NCBI GenBank assembly: GCA_017860395.1 | Contig: JAGDMC010000140.1 | Span: forward strand, 1 to 8,982 | Reading direction: 5' to 3' | Source: Bacteroidota bacterium | Lineage (GTDB): Bacteria > Bacteroidota > Bacteroidia > Bacteroidales > UBA932 | DNA length: 8,982 bases | Shown: positions 1 through 6,989 of the stretch, piece by piece | Position numbering within the stretch: the first letter of the stretch is position 1 | Layout of the letters: every line of letters begins with the position of its first letter | Translations under genes and position numbers: made by a program | The notes under the pieces: generated by a model | Database searches by the model: none | Told to the model about the DNA's origin: nothing | The model's input: the letters and a program-made list of their open reading frames with translations, nothing else

Positions 1-107
1 AATATCATGAAAAGGCACAAAAAGCGCTTGCTCCTGAATATTTTACGGAAAAACAGAGAGAGCGTCTCATGGAATTTGCAAATCTTTTGTTGAACAGGGA
101 GAAGTAA
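1..107 (+). CDS. 3' end of an upstream gene, possibly a polyprenyl diphosphate synthase (partial)
   Basis: An open frame enters from the left edge (first full codon at position 3) and ends at TAA 105-107, giving 34 C-terminal residues. The tail is charged and helical and ends LMEFANLLLNREK. From memory this resembles the last helix of Bacteroidota polyprenyl (geranylgeranyl-type) diphosphate synthases, which often end in a short helix followed by R-E-K/R. The catalytic DDxxD motifs would lie outside the window, so the assignment rests on a weak C-terminal resemblance. That a gene ends here is more certain than its identity. The next gene starts 36 bases downstream on the same strand and I see no terminator between them, so the two may be cotranscribed. 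Confidence 0.4.
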   Translation, partial: YHEKAQKALAPEYFTEKQRERLMEFANLLLNREK

Positions 108-143
108 ACTCTGTTATAGCTTGAGATAATTTAAAACGGGAAA

Positions 144-1424
144 ATGAGAGTAAAAAGTTCGGAAATTGAAATAATGGCTCCTGCAGGCAATTTTGAAAGC
201 CTGAGAGCTGCCATTCAGGGCGGGGCAAATTCAGTTTATTTTGGAGTGGGTCATCTTAACATGCGTTCCCATTCAGCAAATAATTTTACGGTGGAATCTC
301 TGTCCGGGATTGTCCAGATATGCAGGGAAGCAGGAGTGAAGTCATATCTTACTCTCAATATTGTAATATACGACGAAGACATTCCCGCTATGCACGAAAC
401 AATAGATGCCGCAGTTGCAGCAGGGGTTTCAGCGATAATTGCATCTGATATGGCCGTGATTCTCTATGCAAGAGAAAGGGGAATGGAGATTCATATATCT
501 ACTCAGCTTAATGTGTCAAATTCCGAAAGTCTCAGATATCACTCAAAATTTGCGGATGTGATTGTTTTGGCAAGGGAGCTGAATCTAAACCAGATAAGAG
601 AGATAAAAGAGACTATCGACAGAGAAGAAATCAAGGGGCCGTCGGGCGAGCCTTTGCGGCTCGAACTGTTTTGCCACGGAGCGCTTTGTATGGCCGTTTC
701 CGGCAAATGCTACCTTAGTCTTCATGAGTATAATGCTTCTGCAAACAGAGGATCGTGTTATCAGCTGTGCCGGCGCTCGTACGAGGTTACCGACAGGGAA
801 ACCGGCCGGTCGTTTGAAGTAGACAATAAATATATTATGTCCCCCAAAGACTTGTCTACTATCGCATTTGTGGACAAAATAATTGATGCGGGAATAAGAG
901 TATTTAAAATAGAGGGGAGAGCGCGTTCGGCCGAATACGTAAAAGCCGTTTCAGCTGCATACAGAGAGGCCGCCGATGCAGTGTGTGAGGGAAGATATAC
1001 TCCGGAACTGATTCTTTCACTTGAAAAAAGAGTTTCGGAAGTTTTTAACAGGGGCTTCTGGGACGGATATTATCAGGGAGCGAAACTGGGAGAGTGGAGC
1101 AATGTTTACGGAAATAAAGCAACAAAAAAGAAAAGATATATAGGAAAAGTGACCAACTTTTTCAGTAACCTGTCTGTAGCCGAGGTACTCATCGAGACAG
1201 GAGAGCTTAAGCCGGGAGATGAAATCCTTATTGAAGGGCCATCAACAGGTGTTTTGCAGCACATCGTAACAGAGATAAGAACCGATCTCACTCCCGTTGC
1301 CAAAGCGGTAAAAGGAGAATACTGCTCAATTCCGGTTCCTGCGGGAGAGAAACTTCGCCGTTCCGACAAGGTGTATCTGTGGGAAGATGCCGGAAATGCA
1401 GCAAAGCACCCAAAGCACATTTAG
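144..1424 (+). CDS. Peptidase U32 family protein (TrhP/UbiU-like hydroxylation factor)
   Basis: The 426-residue protein opens with the family's N-terminal core (MAPAGNFESLRAAIQGGANS, residues 11-30, followed by VYFGV). It carries an exact match to the U32 family signature at residues 174-192 (E-x-F-x2-G-A-L-C-x4-G-x-C-x-L-S). Cysteines 177, 182, 189, 205 and 209 cluster there, with C205 and C209 in the conserved segment CYQLCRRSYEV. Another conserved block is FKIEGRARS at 254-262. The family was named for collagenase activity, but characterised members (TrhP, RlhA, UbiU/UbiV) support RNA or ubiquinone hydroxylation and hold an iron-sulfur cluster on such cysteines. The length is close to E. 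coli TrhP (YegQ), and about 95 residues after position 330 look like the small C-terminal beta domain. I infer tRNA U34 hydroxylation as the likeliest role, but paralogues are hard to separate. The yhbP gene follows after 13 bases. ATG 144 is used; the conserved core begins ten residues later. Confidence 0.9.
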   Translation: MRVKSSEIEIMAPAGNFESLRAAIQGGANSVYFGVGHLNMRSHSANNFTVESLSGIVQICREAGVKSYLTLNIVIYDEDIPAMHETIDAAVAAGVSAIIASDMAVILYARERGMEIHISTQLNVSNSESLRYHSKFADVIVLARELNLNQIREIKETIDREEIKGPSGEPLRLELFCHGALCMAVSGKCYLSLHEYNASANRGSCYQLCRRSYEVTDRETGRSFEVDNKYIMSPKDLSTIAFVDKIIDAGIRVFKIEGRARSAEYVKAVSAAYREAADAVCEGRYTPELILSLEKRVSEVFNRGFWDGYYQGAKLGEWSNVYGNKATKKKRYIGKVTNFFSNLSVAEVLIETGELKPGDEILIEGPSTGVLQHIVTEIRTDLTPVAKAVKGEYCSIPVPAGEKLRRSDKVYLWEDAGNAAKHPKHI

Positions 1425-1437
1425 TTCGTAAAATCTG

Positions 1438-1893
1438 ATGGAACAAATACACGACGAATCCGGCAAAACCGGAAAATTACCGGACAGATTAATTAAATTC
1501 ATAGGTGAACACCATCTTCTCACCCTGGCGGTTTGTGATGAATCCGATATCTGGTGTTCTCATGCCTTTTATGCATTTATTGAACAAGAATCGGCGTTCC
1601 TCATAACTTCTGAAGATCACACCCGACATATTCAGATTGCCGTAAAAAGAGATGTTGTTGCCGGAGGCATTGCTCTTGAAACAGATACAATTGGAGAGAT
1701 ACGCGGTCTTCAGTTTAAGGCGGTTATTGAAAAATGTGACGACTCTTTTTTGGGCCCGTACAAAATGAAATACCTTAAGCGTTTTCCCTATGCAATTTTA
1801 AAAGGGGGCGACCTTTGGAAACTCACCATTACGGAAGCCAAGTTTACCGACAACAGGCTGGGGTTTGGAAAAAAAATAAAGTGGAGCCGCTAA
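1438..1893 (+). CDS. yhbP: YhbP/UPF0306 family protein, FMN-binding split-barrel fold
   Basis: The 151-residue protein aligns by eye along its length with E. coli YhbP. Shared features are an N-terminal helix then HHLLTLAV, the strand DIWCSHAFYAF (residues about 38-48), TSEDHTRHIQ (57-66), a central EIRGLQFKA, RFPYA, and the near-invariant C-terminus KFTDNRLGFGKKIKW. This family belongs to the pyridoxamine-5'-phosphate-oxidase-like FMN-binding split barrels. No enzymatic reaction is established for YhbP and I do not propose one. It starts 13 bases after the U32 gene on the same strand and is almost certainly cotranscribed with it. E. coli yhbP likewise lies close to the U32 genes yhbU/yhbV (ubiU/ubiV). 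Its TAA stop lies inside the terminator hairpin that follows. Confidence 0.88.
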   Translation: MEQIHDESGKTGKLPDRLIKFIGEHHLLTLAVCDESDIWCSHAFYAFIEQESAFLITSEDHTRHIQIAVKRDVVAGGIALETDTIGEIRGLQFKAVIEKCDDSFLGPYKMKYLKRFPYAILKGGDLWKLTITEAKFTDNRLGFGKKIKWSR

Positions 1894-1909
1894 GCCCCAC
1901 TTCTTTTTT
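1879..1909. terminator. Bidirectional terminator between convergent yhbP and metK
   Basis: AAGTGG (1879-1884) pairs with CCACTT (1897-1902). After one mismatch, an inner GC/GC pair closes a six-base loop that contains the yhbP stop codon. On the plus strand the stem is followed by CTTTTTTA (1903-1910). On the minus strand the same stem is followed by a T-rich run, because 1867-1880 reads GGAAAAAAAATAAA on the plus strand. The hairpin can therefore end both the U32-yhbP transcript and the metK transcript, whose stop codon is 27 bases to the right of the T-tract. A perfect 9-bp tandem repeat (ACTGAATTA, 1922-1930 and 1931-1939) lies between the hairpin and metK. Confidence 0.8.
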
Positions 1910-1936
1910 AATCTGTCTGCAACTGAATTAACTGAA

Positions 1937-3187
1937 TTAAGAGAGTTTGAATGCCTCTTTGATTTTGTCAACTGCATCGAGTTTTTCCCATGCAAAAAAC
2001 TGAACCTCTTTTTTAACAGGAACTCCTTTCACCAGAATTTCAATTTCTTTTGTAAACGGATCTCTTCCCATGTGTCCGTATGCCGCTGTTGCTTCATAAA
2101 TCGGGTATTTCAGCTGAAGCTTTTCAATGATTTTTGCAGGACGAAGGTCAAATATTTTTGAAACGATATTTGATATCTCCACATCATTAAATTTTGAAGT
2201 TCCGTATGTATTCACAAAGATACTTACGGGTTGTGCAACTCCGATTGCATAGGCAAGCTGTACAAGAACCTCTTTTGCAACACCTGCTGCAACTAGGTTT
2301 TTCGCAATATAACGGGCTGCATAGGCTGCAGAACGGTCAACTTTGCTCGGATCTTTACCTGAGAATGCTCCGCCGCCGTGTGCACCTTTGCCGCCGTATG
2401 TATCAACGATTATCTTTCTGCCGGTAAGTCCGGTATCGCCGTGCGGGCCTCCGATTACAAATTTGCCTGTAGGATTTACGTGAAGGATGTAATCGCCCTT
2501 GAATAGATCGCGGGTGTGCTTGGGAAGCCTGTTTAGAATCCTTGGAATGAGGATGTTTTGTACATCACTCTTAATCTTCGCCTGCATTCTCTTTTCATCC
2601 GGGTCAAAATCGTCATGTTGTGTTGAAATTACGATTGTATGAACACGAATCGGGTTATTGTTATCGTCATATTCAATAGTGAACTGCGATTTTGAATCCG
2701 GCCTGAGATACTTCATCTCTTTTCCCTCCCTGCGGATTTTTGCCAGTTCGAGCAGAGCAATGTGTGAAAGAGTGAGAGGAAGCGGCATATACTCCTCCGT
2801 GTCGGTACTTGCATAGCCGAACATCATTCCCTGGTCGCCGGCACCCTGTTCGTCACTTACTGCAACATCAACACCTCTGTTTATATCTGCAGATTGTTCG
2901 TGAATTGCGGTAAGAATACCACATGAATTGCCGTCAAACATATATTCGGCCTTGGTATAGCCAATGCGGTTGATTACTCCCCTTGCGATGGTCTGGATGT
3001 CTACATAGGCGTTTGAGTTTACCTCTCCGCCAACAACAACAAGTCCGGTGCTCACAAATGTTTCGCAGGCAACCTTTGAGTTTTGGTCCTGCCTTAGAAA
3101 TTCATCAAGAATTGCGTCAGAAATCTGATCTGCAACCTTGTCCGGGTGTCCTTCAGACACCGATTCCGATGTAAATAGATATGGCAT
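1937..3187 (-). CDS. metK: S-adenosylmethionine synthetase (methionine adenosyltransferase)
   Basis: MetK makes S-adenosylmethionine from methionine and ATP, releasing phosphate and diphosphate; it is cytosolic and usually a tetramer. The 416-residue product begins [17 protein letters not shown], the ATP-binding start of the family (HPDK at residues 14-17). Both family signatures are present: [11 protein letters not shown] at 115-125, and the P-loop-like GGGAFSGKD at 271-279. Other hallmarks are [14 protein letters not shown] at 245-258 and [10 protein letters not shown] at 367-376. It is about 30 residues longer than E. coli MetK, as is usual in Bacteroidota as far as I recall. The gene is monocistronic as far as can be seen: it is convergent with yhbP and divergent from the receptor gene. 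Its leader of about 185 bases starts with a SAM-II-like aptamer (3319-3368), implying feedback by the enzyme's own product. A second in-frame TAA lies nine bases after the stop because of a 9-bp tandem duplication. Confidence 0.98.
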   Translation of the reverse strand: MPYLFTSESVSEGHPDKVADQISDAILDEFLRQDQNSKVACETFVSTGLVVVGGEVNSNAYVDIQTIARGVINRIGYTKAEYMFDGNSCGILTAIHEQSADINRGVDVAVSDEQGAGDQGMMFGYASTDTEEYMPLPLTLSHIALLELAKIRREGKEMKYLRPDSKSQFTIEYDDNNNPIRVHTIVISTQHDDFDPDEKRMQAKIKSDVQNILIPRILNRLPKHTRDLFKGDYILHVNPTGKFVIGGPHGDTGLTGRKIIVDTYGGKGAHGGGAFSGKDPSKVDRSAAYAARYIAKNLVAAGVAKEVLVQLAYAIGVAQPVSIFVNTYGTSKFNDVEISNIVSKIFDLRPAKIIEKLQLKYPIYEATAAYGHMGRDPFTKEIEILVKGVPVKKEVQFFAWEKLDAVDKIKEAFKLS

Positions 3188-3220
3188 AAAATTGCGCTTT
3201 ATTTAAGTAAATTAATAATT

Positions 3221-3243
3221 AACACTTACGACGGGAAAGTGTT
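3221..3243 (-). promoter_or_regulatory. metK: Perfect 7-bp hairpin in the metK leader, possible expression platform
   Basis: In the metK mRNA sense, AACACTT (3243-3237) and AAGTGTT (3227-3221) form a perfect 7-bp stem with a nine-base loop, 33 bases before the start codon. The bases after it are AU-rich (AATTATTAATTT) but have no clean U-run, so it is a poor intrinsic terminator. It could be part of the expression platform of the upstream aptamer or simply a 5'-UTR hairpin. A short perfect inverted repeat, ATTGC-x-GCAAT (3247-3257), lies next to it. Confidence 0.35.
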
Positions 3244-3318
3244 TGAATTGCTGCAATATTATGCTTCTTTTGAGAACATCCCAATAAACGGTAATGAGTG
3301 CCAATGGGCTGTATTATA

Positions 3319-3368
3319 GACAATTTTAGCATTTTTGGTGTGGTTGCAAGCAGTCAAATCTCTCCACA
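3319..3368 (-). promoter_or_regulatory. SAM-II riboswitch aptamer in the metK leader
   Basis: Read on the minus strand, the segment contains the SAM-II consensus elements in order. Stem P1 is UGUGG (3368-3364) pairing with CCACA (3343-3339). Loop 1 holds GAUUUGAC, followed by GCUUGCAA immediately before the 3' strand of P1. Then comes an A-rich linker and the diagnostic GCUAAAA (3330-3324). GAC (3355-3353) can pair with GUC (3321-3319), giving the H-type pseudoknot expected of this class. The match to alphaproteobacterial examples I remember (GUGG…GAUUUG…GCUUGCA-x-CCAC…GCUAAAA) is very close, with about two extra bases between P1 and GAUUUG. SAM-II binds S-adenosylmethionine and represses methionine or SAM synthesis genes. 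Its position ahead of metK, with a promoter ending 10 bases upstream, fits product feedback. No covariance-model score is available here. Confidence 0.85.
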
Positions 3369-3377
3369 TGTCTGGTG

Positions 3378-3411
3378 CAAATATACACATTTTTGACAAA
3401 ATGCGTAAAAA
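3378..3411 (-). promoter_or_regulatory. metK: metK promoter (Bacteroidota-type)
   Basis: On the minus strand TATATTTG (3385-3378) is a perfect match to the Bacteroidota -7 element TAnnTTTG. A T-run (TTTTT, 3411-3407) lies 21 bases upstream as a weak stand-in for the TTTG -33 box. Transcription would start near 3372-3370, just before the 5' strand of aptamer stem P1, leaving a leader of about 185 bases before metK. Confidence 0.6.
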
Positions 3412-3441
3412 GGTTACACAAATGTTAAATATTCGAAATTT

Positions 3442-3475
3442 ATTGCCATTTTTATACTCGATTTTGCTAATTTTG
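3442..3475 (+). promoter_or_regulatory. Promoter of the TonB-dependent receptor gene (Bacteroidota-type)
   Basis: TAATTTTG (3468-3475) matches TAnnTTTG exactly, and ATTG (3442-3445) lies 22 bases upstream as the -33 box. Transcription would start near 3481-3483, giving a short AT-rich leader of about 25 bases (ending TTATATAAATATCT) before ATG 3509. It is divergent from the metK promoter; the two -33 regions are about 30 bases apart. Confidence 0.65.
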
Positions 3476-3508
3476 CGACGGAATACCAAACAACTTATAT
3501 AAATATCT

Positions 3509-6500
3509 ATGAAACAAACAATTAAGCAATTTGCCCTAATGGCCCTTAGCTTGTTTGTGGCCTTTGCAGCCTATGCACAGGTTACTACATCTACTATGAG
3601 CGGACGAATTACAGAGGCAAACGGGACTCCTGTCATCGGAGCTACTGTTATCGCTGTTCACACCCCGTCCGGCACTCAGTATTATGCGATAACAGACAAC
3701 GCAGGGAACTACCGCATTCAGAACATGCGTGTTGGCGGTCCTTACACTGCAGAAGTGTCTTTCCTCGGTTTTGGCTCAACTAAATCCGGGAACATTACTC
3801 TAAGACTGGGTGAAAACTATGTACACAATGCAACACTTACAGAGCAGACTGTTAACCTCAGCGAGGTTGTTGTTACTGCAGGAATTGCAAATCCAATTCT
3901 GAACAGCGACAGAACCGGTGCTTCTATGAACATCAGTACCAGACAGCTCACCAGCCTCCCTTCAATCAGCCGCAGTATTACAGATTTCACAAGAATGACT
4001 CCACAGGCAAACGGAACTTCATTTGCAGGTCGTGACGGTCGTTTCAACACTGTAACAATTGACGGTGCAGCATTCAACAATAACTTCGGTCTGTCCAGCA
4101 GTGCAATGCCAGGCGGTACAGCTCAGCCAATTTCTATGGACGCTATTGCCGAGGTTTCCGTTAACCTTGCACCTTATGATGTTCGTCAGTCACAATTCAC
4201 AGGAGCAGCTATCAATGCTGTAACAAAGAGTGGAGACAACACAATTAAGGCATCAGTTTATACATACCTGAGGCCAAAATCATTCACCGGTGAAAAAGTT
4301 GGTGACGCAATTGTTAAAAGTGCCCGTGAAAGAAGTTCAAGTGTATATGGTATTACCGTTGGTGGTCCAATCATTAAGAACAAATTATTCTTCTTCTTTA
4401 GCGGTGAGACAAACAAAATTTCACGCACAACTGTTACCGATCTTGAAAGAGCTAAAGCACACCTTCTTTCAAAATACAATTATGATCCGGGTGAATATCA
4501 GAATTTCTCTGCGTTCCCTTCAAGCAACTATAAGGTTCTCGCACGTATCGACTGGAACATTGCAAAAAATCACAAGTTTGCTCTGAGATACAACAGAATG
4601 AGAAATACTTCTACTAATCTTACAAATGCTACTTCAGGCCCTCCGGGCATATCCAGATCTAATTACAGCCGTGTTTCCGACAAATCAATTTCATTCTCAA
4701 ATTCATTCTATGGCAATGAAAATGCAATTGACGCTTTCGCAGCTGAGTTAAACAGTACATTCGGTTCGAAATTCGCAAACAAGTTCCTGGTTTCATATAC
4801 AGCAACTACAGACCCAAAAAGAACTTCGAACAGCGATCTTTTCCCATTCGTTGACATTTACAAAGACGGCGATCCTTATATGTCTTTTGGTTATGAACTT
4901 TTCAGCTACAAGAATCAGGTGTTGAACAACACTTTCTCTGTAATTGACAACTTCACTATTAACCTGGACAAACACACAATCACTGCAGGTCTTGCATACG
5001 ACAACATTTTCGTAAACAACTCTTACATCCGTGAGGGAACAAGCTACTACAGATACAAATCGCTTGACGATTTCATCAATGATGCAAAACCTACCGGATT
5101 TGGTGTTACTTATGGTTACGAAGGACAAGACATCACTGGTGTTAAGATGAGCTTCGGTCTTGCAAGTGCATACATACAGGATGAATGGCAACTTAACAAG
5201 GATTTCAAAGTTACTTATGGTATTCGTGCCGAGCTTCCTCTTTACCACAACAAATTAGTGGACAATCCTGGTATTGCCGCACTGGATTTTGCAGGTTATA
5301 AGTTTAAAGTAGGCGAGTGGCCAAACAGCAAAGTTCAAATCAACCCTCGCGTTGGTTTCAACTGGGACGTTAAGGGCGACAGAAGTATTCAGGTTCGCGG
5401 AGGTACAGGTATCTTCTCGGGAGTGCTTCCTTTCGTATGGTTTACAAACCAGCCAAGTTCATCAGGTACAGTTCAGAGTCCCGAAGTTGGTCTTGCAGAT
5501 ACAAAACTTCCTGCCGATTTCAGATTTAATCCTGATTTCAAAGCTCAGGTCGCAAAATACCCTACTCTCTTCCCTCCTACAATGAGTGGTACACTTGCTT
5601 CAGGTTCTGCACTTGCAGAAGTTAAGAAAGACTTTAAGATGCCTCAGATCTGGAGAACAAACCTTGCAGGTGACTTTGAACTTCCTGCTAATATGATTTT
5701 CACAGTTGAAGCTCTCTTCTCTAAGGATATTAACTCAATCGTTCAAAAGAACGTTAACCTTCCTAATCCTAACAGAGTATTCTCCGGTGCAGACAAACGC
5801 GCATACTGGAGTGGAAATAAAGTTAACAGCAACGTTGCTTCGGCAATGGTTCTTGACAACTCAGACCAAGGTTATCAGGCTCTGTTTACAGCTCAACTGA
5901 CCAAAAACTTCCAGTATGGTTTTTCGGGTATGATTGCATACACATTTAACCTTTCGAAGGACCTTTCTGCGAACCCTGGTTCATCTGCTTACTCTGCATG
6001 GACAAGCAACCTTGACGCATTCAATCTTAACAGCCCGCAACTTAGCTACTCAAGCTTTGCAGTTCCTCACAGAGTAGTTGGTTCGTTAACCTACAGAATT
6101 GAATACGCAAAGAATTTTGCAACATCTATTTCTATCTACTATAATGGTGCAGCTCAGGGCCGTTCTTCAGTTGCCTACTCAAATGACATGACAGGCGACG
6201 GTGCTTCATCTGACCTTATCTATGTTCCTAACAATAAATACGAATTGGCATTTGTTGATGTAGCCGGTAAAATGACTGCTCAGGAGCAAAGTGATAAATT
6301 CATGGAGTATGTTCAGAATGATAAATATCTAAGCAAACGCCAGGGACAATATGCCGAAAGATTCGGTGTTGTTAATCCTTGGAAAAACCGTTGGGATGTG
6401 AAAGTTATTCAGGATGTATTCGCAAACTTCGGTACAGACCGTCGTTACACACTTCAATTGAGTCTTGACATCGTTAATGCAGGAAACCTCCTTAGCAAAA

Positions 6501-6709
6501 ACTGGGGTATTTATACCAGATCTGGTCTTGCTAACTCATACGATGTGATTATGCCTTTGAAATACATGGGTGTTAATGCCGGTGGACAACCGACCTATAC
6601 ACTTAATGCAACAGATATAGCAAACTTCGACGCGAAGAATCAGCAAATCAACTCTGTATCAACAGGAAGTACCTGGGGAATGCAGCTTGGTATCCGTTTG
6701 CTCTTCTAA
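3509..6709 (+). CDS. Oar-like TonB-dependent outer-membrane receptor with N-terminal carboxypeptidase-regulatory-like domain
   Basis: The 1066-residue protein starts with a signal peptide (basic start, hydrophobic core ALMALSLFVAFA, likely cleavage after AYA at residue 23). A carboxypeptidase-regulatory-like beta-sandwich follows (about 28-115; SGRITEANGTPVIGATV and TDNAGNYRI are typical). The plug domain covers roughly 125-245, with GRDGRFNTVTIDGAAFNNNF (174-193), an APYDVRQSQFTGAAINAVTK block (221-240) and SG. The rest is a large beta barrel ending in the terminal-phenylalanine strand GMQLGIRLLF. The APYDV and AINAVTKSG blocks are characteristic of Oar-like receptors rather than SusC. Such receptors take up ligands through the outer membrane using TonB energy, or act in surface functions; the ligand cannot be read from sequence. 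No SusD-like lipoprotein, sigma/anti-sigma pair or enzyme gene lies next to it. It has its own promoter and terminator, so it appears monocistronic. Confidence 0.95.
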   Translation: MKQTIKQFALMALSLFVAFAAYAQVTTSTMSGRITEANGTPVIGATVIAVHTPSGTQYYAITDNAGNYRIQNMRVGGPYTAEVSFLGFGSTKSGNITLRLGENYVHNATLTEQTVNLSEVVVTAGIANPILNSDRTGASMNISTRQLTSLPSISRSITDFTRMTPQANGTSFAGRDGRFNTVTIDGAAFNNNFGLSSSAMPGGTAQPISMDAIAEVSVNLAPYDVRQSQFTGAAINAVTKSGDNTIKASVYTYLRPKSFTGEKVGDAIVKSARERSSSVYGITVGGPIIKNKLFFFFSGETNKISRTTVTDLERAKAHLLSKYNYDPGEYQNFSAFPSSNYKVLARIDWNIAKNHKFALRYNRMRNTSTNLTNATSGPPGISRSNYSRVSDKSISFSNSFYGNENAIDAFAAELNSTFGSKFANKFLVSYTATTDPKRTSNSDLFPFVDIYKDGDPYMSFGYELFSYKNQVLNNTFSVIDNFTINLDKHTITAGLAYDNIFVNNSYIREGTSYYRYKSLDDFINDAKPTGFGVTYGYEGQDITGVKMSFGLASAYIQDEWQLNKDFKVTYGIRAELPLYHNKLVDNPGIAALDFAGYKFKVGEWPNSKVQINPRVGFNWDVKGDRSIQVRGGTGIFSGVLPFVWFTNQPSSSGTVQSPEVGLADTKLPADFRFNPDFKAQVAKYPTLFPPTMSGTLASGSALAEVKKDFKMPQIWRTNLAGDFELPANMIFTVEALFSKDINSIVQKNVNLPNPNRVFSGADKRAYWSGNKVNSNVASAMVLDNSDQGYQALFTAQLTKNFQYGFSGMIAYTFNLSKDLSANPGSSAYSAWTSNLDAFNLNSPQLSYSSFAVPHRVVGSLTYRIEYAKNFATSISIYYNGAAQGRSSVAYSNDMTGDGASSDLIYVPNNKYELAFVDVAGKMTAQEQSDKFMEYVQNDKYLSKRQGQYAERFGVVNPWKNRWDVKVIQDVFANFGTDRRYTLQLSLDIVNAGNLLSKNWGIYTRSGLANSYDVIMPLKYMGVNAGGQPTYTLNATDIANFDAKNQQINSVSTGSTWGMQLGIRLLF

Positions 6710-6732
6710 TTCGAAACCCCTTAATAATCAAT

Positions 6733-6760
6733 AGGCTGTCCAACTCGGGCAGCCTTTTTT
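6733..6760 (+). terminator. Intrinsic terminator of the TonB-dependent receptor gene
   Basis: AGGCTGTCC (6733-6741) pairs with GGGCAGCCT (6747-6755), a 9-bp stem with one G-U pair and a five-base loop. It is followed by a T-tract through 6760. It begins 23 bases after the receptor stop codon. The same bases form the left tip of the 256-bp palindrome that follows, so the terminator is part of that repeat. Confidence 0.85.
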
Positions 6761-6989
6761 GTTGTCTTTCCTTGAGTAACCCGGCGGCGAGTTGAAAATC
6801 ACTATTCATTTTCTTTCATTGCCATCTAATTGATGAGGGCGATTCGGCCGGAGGGAGCAACGCGACTGAGGACGCACAAGCCCGAAGAGATTAGTTGGCA
6901 GTGTATAGATGGTTGATATTAAAACGCAACTCGTCGCCGGAGATTTAATGTAAAAATGAAAACAAAGAGGTTACCCGATTTGGACAGCC
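6734..6989. repeat. 256-bp imperfect palindrome, MITE-like or decayed mobile element
   Basis: Three pairs of inverted blocks share one centre near 6860-6861. The outer tips GGCTGTCCAA-x-TCGGG (from 6734) and its complement (ending 6989) match at about 22 of 26 positions. The middle blocks CCGGCGGCGAGTTG (6781-6794) and CAACTCGTCGCCGG (6927-6940) match at 13 of 14. The inner blocks TGCCATCTAAT (6820-6830) and ATTAGTTGGCA (6890-6900) match at 10 of 11. GGGC (6837-6840) and GCCC (6880-6883) close a 39-base GC-rich centre containing GGAGGGAGCAACGCGACTG. The bases between the blocks are diverged but nearly equal in length. I see no credible ORF. CCCTTAAT occurs on both flanks (6718-6725 and 6988-6995), a weak candidate for a target duplication. 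It may be a miniature inverted-repeat element, a decayed transposon end pair, or a long-hairpin RNA. It fills most of the receptor-yraN gap (6710-7024). Confidence 0.75.

Noticed and set aside
1106..1420. Minus-strand ORF of 104 codons over the U32 gene end
   Set aside because: It lies entirely within the U32 coding region on the opposite strand and has no recognisable motif.
3188..3300. SAM-I, SAM-III or SAM-IV type riboswitch in the part of the metK leader next to the start codon
   Set aside because: None of the conserved cores of those classes is visible there; only the SAM-II pattern further upstream fits.
3259..3489. Minus-strand ORF of 76 codons upstream of metK, or a shorter 36-codon ORF starting at ATG 3369-3367
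   Set aside because: The long frame runs through the metK promoter, and both frames overlap the SAM-II aptamer. The product resembles nothing I know, and the short ATG lies almost at the predicted transcript end. Aptamer conservation explains the sequence better.
4793..5248. Minus-strand ORF of 151 codons inside the receptor gene
   Set aside because: It is antisense to a well-supported receptor reading frame, has low-complexity composition, and shows no family resemblance. It is a codon-bias shadow.
6734..6989. CRISPR array or intact insertion sequence in the receptor-yraN gap
   Set aside because: There is no regular direct-repeat spacing and no transposase ORF; the symmetry is a single inverted repeat.
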